A stretch of DNA of 64,000 nt. Source: Candidatus Desulforudis audaxviator MP104C (lineage in GTDB: Bacteria; Bacillota; Desulfotomaculia; Desulfotomaculales; Desulforudaceae). The translations under genes and the position numbers were made by a program. The notes below the pieces were generated by a model, which was not told where the DNA came from, did not search any database, and was given only the letters and a program-made list of their open reading frames with translations. This document shows positions 59,918 through 64,000 of the stretch, piece after piece (positions within the stretch are counted from its first letter, which is position 1; each line of letters starts with the position of its first letter). The DNA is taken from the NCBI RefSeq assembly GCF_000018425.1, contig NC_010424.1, positions 62,001 through 126,000 on the forward strand, in the 5' to 3' direction.

Positions 59918-61276
59918 ATGCCTCTAAAACCGTCCGATATCCAGAAAAAGCTCCCTGGCGGGGGGAAGAAGAACTGCAAGGAATGTGGATTTCCCACCTG
60001 TCTGGCCTTTGCCATGAAACTGGTCTCCGGCGGGGTAGCGCTGGAAAAGTGTCCCTATCTCGATCCGGAAGTGAAAGAATGGATTGTTGACGCCATCACC
60101 CCGCCCATCAAGCTGGTCAGCGTGGGCGCCGGCGAAAGGATCCTGACGGTGGGGGAAGAAGAAGTCGTTTATCGCCATGAAAAAACCTTTTTCCGCCCAC
60201 CCGGCCTGGCCGTGTTGATTTCCGATGCCCAGGACGATCAGGCAATAAAAGCCAGGTTGAAAAAGCTGAACGAATACGAGTTCCGGTGGGTAACCTTCAA
60301 CTTGCGGGCCGATCTTGTGGTCCTCAAACATGAAAGCGGCAGCAAAGAAAGGTACCTGTCCGTGGTTACCAGGGTGGCCCAGGAAAAGCTGCCCATGGTG
60401 CTGATGTGCGAAGACCTGGGTGTGCTCTTTGCCGCCCGCGACCTGATTGCCGATCAGAAGCCGCTTTTGTACCCGATTACAAACGCCAACCTGGAGGAAG
60501 CCCTGCCCGGCTTAAAGGAAAAGGCCGTCCCCGTGGCAGTAAGAGGCCAGGGCCTAGAAGAGGTCGTTTCCGTGACCACAAAGCTGAAAGCCGCCGGTAT
60601 TTCGGACATCATGATCGATACGTCCCCGCGAAATCTAAAGGAGGCCCTCCGGGACTACACCCTGATCAGGCGGGCTGCTCTTAAGCACACCTTCCGGCCG
60701 CTGGGATACCCAATCATTTCCTTCCTGCCTCTTAAGGCCGAAGACGCAGCGGAGGAAGCCCTTTTGGCCTCGGCTCTGGTGATCAAGTACGCTTCCGTCA
60801 TCGTGCTAAATGACCTGCACAGGGAAACGCTTTTCCCGCTACTGGTCCACAGGCTCAACATCTACACCGATCCGCGCGTCCCGCTAGCGGTGGAAGAGAA
60901 AGTCTACGAAATCGGCGAACCCAACGAAGAATCGCCTGTTTTCCTCACCACCAACTTCGCCCTGACCTACTTCGCGGTGGCCAACGGCGTGGAAGCGTGC
61001 AAGATCCCCGGCTATCTGGGCGTGAAGGGAACCGACGGGCTGTGCGTCCTGGCGGCCTGGTCCACGGGCAAATTTGTCGGGGAGACCGTCGGCCCATTTA
61101 TCAAGAACAGCGGCTTAGAAGGGAAACTGAAGAAAAAGAGGCTGATCATTCCCGGTTTGGCTGCCAGGATCAAGGGCGAGATCGAAGACGAACTGCCCGG
61201 CTGGGAGGTCATTGTGGGACCCAAAGAAGCCGAAGAACTACCCGCATTTATGTCTAAGCTGATCGCCGGGTGGTAA
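59918..61276 (+). CDS. cdhE: Corrinoid iron-sulfur protein large (gamma) subunit
   Basis: The 452-residue protein has an N-terminal 4Fe-4S domain (NCKECGFPTCLAFAMKL with a fourth Cys at EKCPYL, about residues 18-46), a TIM barrel, and a C-terminal B12-binding domain (about 330-450). It carries the methyl group from methyl-H4folate to CdhC. Its start, LKPSDIQKKLPGGGKKNC, is typical. AAGGAGGGGG precedes ATG. Confidence 0.94.
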   Translation: MPLKPSDIQKKLPGGGKKNCKECGFPTCLAFAMKLVSGGVALEKCPYLDPEVKEWIVDAITPPIKLVSVGAGERILTVGEEEVVYRHEKTFFRPPGLAVLISDAQDDQAIKARLKKLNEYEFRWVTFNLRADLVVLKHESGSKERYLSVVTRVAQEKLPMVLMCEDLGVLFAARDLIADQKPLLYPITNANLEEALPGLKEKAVPVAVRGQGLEEVVSVTTKLKAAGISDIMIDTSPRNLKEALRDYTLIRRAALKHTFRPLGYPIISFLPLKAEDAAEEALLASALVIKYASVIVLNDLHRETLFPLLVHRLNIYTDPRVPLAVEEKVYEIGEPNEESPVFLTTNFALTYFAVANGVEACKIPGYLGVKGTDGLCVLAAWSTGKFVGETVGPFIKNSGLEGKLKKKRLIIPGLAARIKGEIEDELPGWEVIVGPKEAEELPAFMSKLIAGW

Positions 61277-61310
61277 GAAAGCGGACATTTTTTTAAGGAG
61301 GCAATGGGGG

Positions 61311-62183
61311 ATGATTTTAATCGGGGAAAACATCCACATTCTGGCCAAAGTGGTGTCGGAGGCCATCAAGGAGCGGAACCCCCTTCCTTTGCAGGAGTTG
61401 GCCGTAAAACAGGCCGCTGCGGGAGTAGATTACCTCGACCTGAACATCGGGCCGGCCAGAAAAGACCCGGACGTGATGCGCTGGCTGGTGGAGATCGTCC
61501 AGGAGGTGGTGGATCTCCCGTTGTCGCTGGACACCCTAAACCCCGGGGCAATGGAGGCCGGCCTGGCCGTTTGCCGGAAAAGACCTCTGCTCAATTCCGC
61601 CTCCGGCCGGGAAGACAGCAAAAGGGAAATGCTCCCGCTGGCCCAAAAATATGATTGTGATGTGATTTTATCGGTCCTCACCGACAAGGGGATTCCTTCC
61701 GACACGGCCGCCCGGGCCGAAGCCATTATGGAGACAATCGCCCACGCCAACGAGATCGGCATCCCCAACGAAAACATCTGGGTCGACCCCATCATGATGC
61801 CTATTGGGGTGGACCAGCCCCAGGTGGTGGAGTTGCTGGAGTTTATGAGCATGCTGCCGGACATTGCGCCGGGAGCCAAATCAACCCTGGGCTTATCCAA
61901 TATGATCAACGGTGTTCCCCGCCACCTGAGAAGCATTTTAAGTCGGGTGGAGTTGGTAATGTTGCAGCGCCACGGCCTTTATTCGGCCATAGTAGACAGT
62001 TTCGACAGCGAACTGATCGCCCTGGTCCGGGGGGAAAGACCTGCTCAGGTAGAACTGATCTACCGGGCGATGGACGAAGAAATCAACCCCGCCGACCTTC
62101 CGCCGCCGGAGGCCGAACTCGTCAAAACCGTTGACGTTCTGATGGGAAGAACGCTGTATTCCCATTCCTGGCTGGAAATCTAA
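61311..62183 (+). CDS. acsE: Methyltetrahydrofolate:corrinoid protein methyltransferase
   Basis: The 290-residue pterin-binding TIM barrel moves the methyl of methyl-H4folate to the corrinoid protein. VDYLDLNIGPARKDPD (about residues 39-54), PLSLDTLNPGAMEAGL and NSASGRED line the pterin site. It is a bacterial H4folate-type enzyme among archaeal-type CODH/ACS subunits, as expected for a bacterium that uses folate instead of methanopterin. Confidence 0.92.
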   Translation: MILIGENIHILAKVVSEAIKERNPLPLQELAVKQAAAGVDYLDLNIGPARKDPDVMRWLVEIVQEVVDLPLSLDTLNPGAMEAGLAVCRKRPLLNSASGREDSKREMLPLAQKYDCDVILSVLTDKGIPSDTAARAEAIMETIAHANEIGIPNENIWVDPIMMPIGVDQPQVVELLEFMSMLPDIAPGAKSTLGLSNMINGVPRHLRSILSRVELVMLQRHGLYSAIVDSFDSELIALVRGERPAQVELIYRAMDEEINPADLPPPEAELVKTVDVLMGRTLYSHSWLEI

Positions 62184-62221
62184 ATTGTTTTCGTGAATAA
62201 GGAAAGGAGCGGCAGGTTTTG

Positions 62222-63118
62222 ATGAAAGAGTTTCTGGAGGCCTATAAAGGGAATATCCTCGAGGTGACTTTCGGGAAAGAGGGCAAAACACTTACCCTCG
62301 GCGGGGAAAACACGCTTCCTTTTCATTCATTTGAAGGCAATCTGCCTCACCCTCCGCTGATTGCGCTGGAGATCTGGGATATCCCGCCGCAAACCTGGCC
62401 GGAACACCTGCGCGCATGCTTCGGCGACGTCGTCTCCTCGCCGGTGGCGTGGGCAAAAAAATGTCTGGAGGTGTACCGGGCGGATCTGGTTTGTCTCTAC
62501 CTGGCTTCCGCCGGGAGGGAAGAGGTAGACATGGCGGCTTTAGCGTCCAGGGTAAAGGAATTGAGCGACACCCTGCCGGTGCCTTTGATCGTTTACGGGG
62601 TCGGCGAAAAGGACGCTGATGCCCGGGCACTGAAAGAGATCGCCAGAGCCTGCGCCGGGAACGCCGTACTCCTGGGGCCGGTGGTCAAGGAGAACTACGA
62701 GGAGGTCGGGAGGGCGGCCCTGGAGTACGGGCATAGGCTAATCGTCCAATCCCCGCTGGACATTAACCTGGCCAAAGAACTAAACATCAAGCTGTCCAAG
62801 TTCTTTCCCAGGGAGCGGATGGTCATCGACCCCTTGTCCTCGGCCCTGGGGTACGGTATGGAGTACAGCTTTTCGGTCATGGAGCGGATTAAACAGGTGG
62901 CGGTGCTATACGGCGACGACACGATGAAAATGCCCATGATTGCGAACGTCGGCAGGGAATGCTGGAAAACAAAAGAAGCCCGGGGGAACGCCCAGCAGGG
63001 ACTTCTCTGGGAAGCCATAACAACCCTGACCCTGTTCCTGGCCGGAGCCAACCTCGCCGTAATGAGTTCACCGGACAGCATGCAACTGGTGCGGAGAATG
63101 ATCACTCAGATGTCTTAA
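62222..63118 (+). CDS. cdhD: Corrinoid iron-sulfur protein small (delta) subunit
   Basis: The 298-residue TIM-barrel protein has LEVTFGKEGKTLTLGGE at the start and VIDPLSSALGYGMEYSFSVMERI (about residues 201-223), which are diagnostic for CdhD/AcsD. It forms a heterodimer with CdhE. ATG 62222 is chosen; TTG 62219 directly before it is possible. It follows the methyltransferase by 38 bases. Confidence 0.93.
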   Translation: MKEFLEAYKGNILEVTFGKEGKTLTLGGENTLPFHSFEGNLPHPPLIALEIWDIPPQTWPEHLRACFGDVVSSPVAWAKKCLEVYRADLVCLYLASAGREEVDMAALASRVKELSDTLPVPLIVYGVGEKDADARALKEIARACAGNAVLLGPVVKENYEEVGRAALEYGHRLIVQSPLDINLAKELNIKLSKFFPRERMVIDPLSSALGYGMEYSFSVMERIKQVAVLYGDDTMKMPMIANVGRECWKTKEARGNAQQGLLWEAITTLTLFLAGANLAVMSSPDSMQLVRRMITQMS

Positions 63119-63404
63119 CAATGCCGCGGCAGGTTCCAACCCCCTTTTCATACACTTCACCGTGCTTAGTAAGCATTTCACAACCCAACCGTTGTCGCGT
63201 AGTAGCGTGCCTTCTATACTGTCACCATAACAAATCCGCCCAACGGCGATCTGCCGCCTGACGAAACACGTTAATGCTCCTCGGTCCCGACCGAGGATGC
63301 CGATCCAAACGCCGCCTGAGGGAGGCGTCGGGCCGGGAACCGGGCGCCGCGTGTTCCGGGCGGCGGCCCTGGCCGACGAGCTAAGCAAAGGAGCCGGTTT
63401 AGAA
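63119..63404. other. Intergenic region between cdhD and the MvhD-like gene
   Basis: This 286-base gap has a perfect palindrome CCTCGGTC-CC-GACCGAGG (63279-63296) but no T-tract. A minus-strand frame crosses it without a ribosome site. I see no convincing gene, promoter or terminator. Confidence 0.4.
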
Positions 63405-63959
63405 ATGTCCCTTGAACTACAGCGGGAACAATGGCGGGTGGTTGAAACCGAATGGCGGCCCAAAATCATCGTCTTCTGCTGCCACCGCTGCGCCCCCGGG
63501 GCGGCGGACACGGCCGGGATAATGCGCCTGCAGTACCCTCCGGAAGTGCTGATCATCCGGGTGCCCTGCTCGGGCCGGGTTGACGAGGAGTTTATCCTGC
63601 GCGCCTTTGCGGGCGGCACGGAGCTGACAGAAAAGCTGCGCCGAGTAGGGGTTGACGAGGAGTTTATCCTGCGCGCCTTTGCGGGCGGCGCCGACGGCGT
63701 GGTGGTGGCCGGGTGTCTGGAAGGCACCTGTCACTACCTGGTGGGAAACACCCGTGCTGCCAGGCGGGTGGAGCGGATGCGGACGTTTCTCTCCGAGGTC
63801 GGGCTGGAAGCCGAACGGCTGGAAATGCACCATATGGCGGCGTCAATGGGCACGTCTTTTGCGCGGATGGCGGCCGATTTTACGGGGCGGGTGCGGCTCC
63901 TGGGGCCCGCATTCCCGGCGGTGCACGCCGCGTCCGCCGAAGGGGGGAGCGGTCTGTGA
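63405..63959 (+). CDS. MvhD-like hydrogenase/heterodisulfide reductase iron-sulfur subunit
   Basis: The 184-residue protein matches MvhD: KIIVFCCHRCAPGAADTAG near residue 18, VLIIRVPCSGRVD, AGCLEGTCHYLVGN and a C-terminal helical part. MvhD passes electrons through a 2Fe-2S site to HdrA. The segment VDEEFILRAFAGG occurs twice, 24 residues apart, because of a 41-bp direct repeat. ATG 63405 is chosen, with GGAG 11 bases upstream; the longer frame has no better site. The next start (GTG 63956) overlaps its stop. Confidence 0.85.
   Translation: MSLELQREQWRVVETEWRPKIIVFCCHRCAPGAADTAGIMRLQYPPEVLIIRVPCSGRVDEEFILRAFAGGTELTEKLRRVGVDEEFILRAFAGGADGVVVAGCLEGTCHYLVGNTRAARRVERMRTFLSEVGLEAERLEMHHMAASMGTSFARMAADFTGRVRLLGPAFPAVHAASAEGGSGL
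63577..63689. repeat. 41-bp perfect direct repeat inside the MvhD-like gene
   Basis: 63577-63617 and 63649-63689 are identical over 41 bases, 72 bases (24 codons) apart, keeping the frame. The 31 bases between them code TELTEKLRRV and are not repeated. Confidence 0.9.
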
Positions 63960-64000
63960 TCGTGGCGCGGAGAAAGCCGGCGCCCCCGTTGCTGGCGGCG
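63956..64000 (+). CDS. Start of a probable MetV-like methylene-H4folate reductase partner (partial)
   Basis: GTG 63956 overlaps the MvhD-like stop (GTGA) and the frame stays open to the window end: IVARRKPAPPLLAA. MetV proteins, zinc/Fe-S partners of MetF in acetogens, begin IVAERKPLEE or similar, and mvhD-hdrA-metV-metF order is known from acetogens. Fifteen residues are too few for certainty. Confidence 0.4.
   Translation, partial: MIVARRKPAPPLLAA

Noticed and set aside
63068-63727. Minus-strand frame across the cdhD-mvhD gap
   Set aside because: It crosses two real plus-strand genes, has no ribosome site, and its residues match nothing I recognise.
1-64000. CRISPR array, intact insertion sequence, prophage or rRNA operon
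   Set aside because: No regularly spaced repeats of 25-40 bases, no transposase, integrase or phage genes, and no rRNA sequence were found.

Overview
The window comes from a GC-rich (about 60%), endospore-forming, anaerobic Firmicute of the Peptococcaceae/Desulfotomaculum type. Gene order on the left half follows the conserved near-origin sporulation block of Bacillus and Clostridia (ispE - spoVG - glmU - prs - ctc - pth - mfd - spoVT - mazG - hup - rqcP - yabP - yabQ - divIC - spoIIE - tilS - ftsH). The right half carries a complete Wood-Ljungdahl carbonyl branch of archaeal type. This combination recalls Candidatus Desulforudis and relatives, but the species cannot be fixed from sequence alone.

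Layout. 0-3.3 kb: ZIP transporter, ispE, GntR regulator and a nucleotidyltransferase. 3.3-7.85 kb: an accessory island, mostly on the minus strand, with a VapBC-like pair, a TusA-like protein, a YedE-like selenium/sulfur transporter, a selC-like tRNA, a LysR regulator and the plus-strand gene ilvA. 7.86-29.6 kb: the housekeeping and sporulation block, with hisG and ppx inserted. 29.6-31.8 kb: ndk and formate-tetrahydrofolate ligase. 32-38 kb: DUF134, an Mrp ATPase, a double-length HdrA and an HdrD-like protein. 38.5-45.2 kb: folP-folB-folK, a sirtuin, and a pantothenate operon (DUF2520, panB, panC, panD) behind a structured leader. 45.5-64 kb: folD, fdhA, cdhA, cdhB, cooC, a DUF166-NuoE fusion, NuoF-like and NuoG-like subunits, cdhC, cdhE, a methyltransferase, cdhD, an MvhD-like protein and the first codons of a probable metV.

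How the genes work together. fhs, folD, fdhA, the methyltransferase and the corrinoid protein make the methyl branch. CdhA, CdhB, CooC and CdhC make the carbonyl branch and acetyl-CoA. The NuoEFG-like module should connect the pathway to pyridine nucleotides. MvhD-, HdrA- and HdrD-like proteins point to heterodisulfide-reductase-type electron transfer.

Most notable. (1) A 95-nt minus-strand tRNA at 5533-5627 has the tRNA-Sec body plan (8-bp acceptor stem, 4-nt D loop, long variable arm) but a cysteine anticodon (GCA) and a U discriminator; it lies immediately upstream of yedE and tusA. (2) The carbon-monoxide dehydrogenase operon looks assembled by insertions: fdhA is bracketed by a 48-bp imperfect direct repeat derived from the folD end, and a decayed piece of a DUF166 gene survives just before cdhC, whereas the intact DUF166 domain is now fused to NuoE about 5.5 kb upstream. 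(3) The NuoG-like subunit has two complete ferredoxin arms in tandem and lacks the Cys/Sec-His pair of a formate dehydrogenase. All calls come from reading the sequence; no database search was run.
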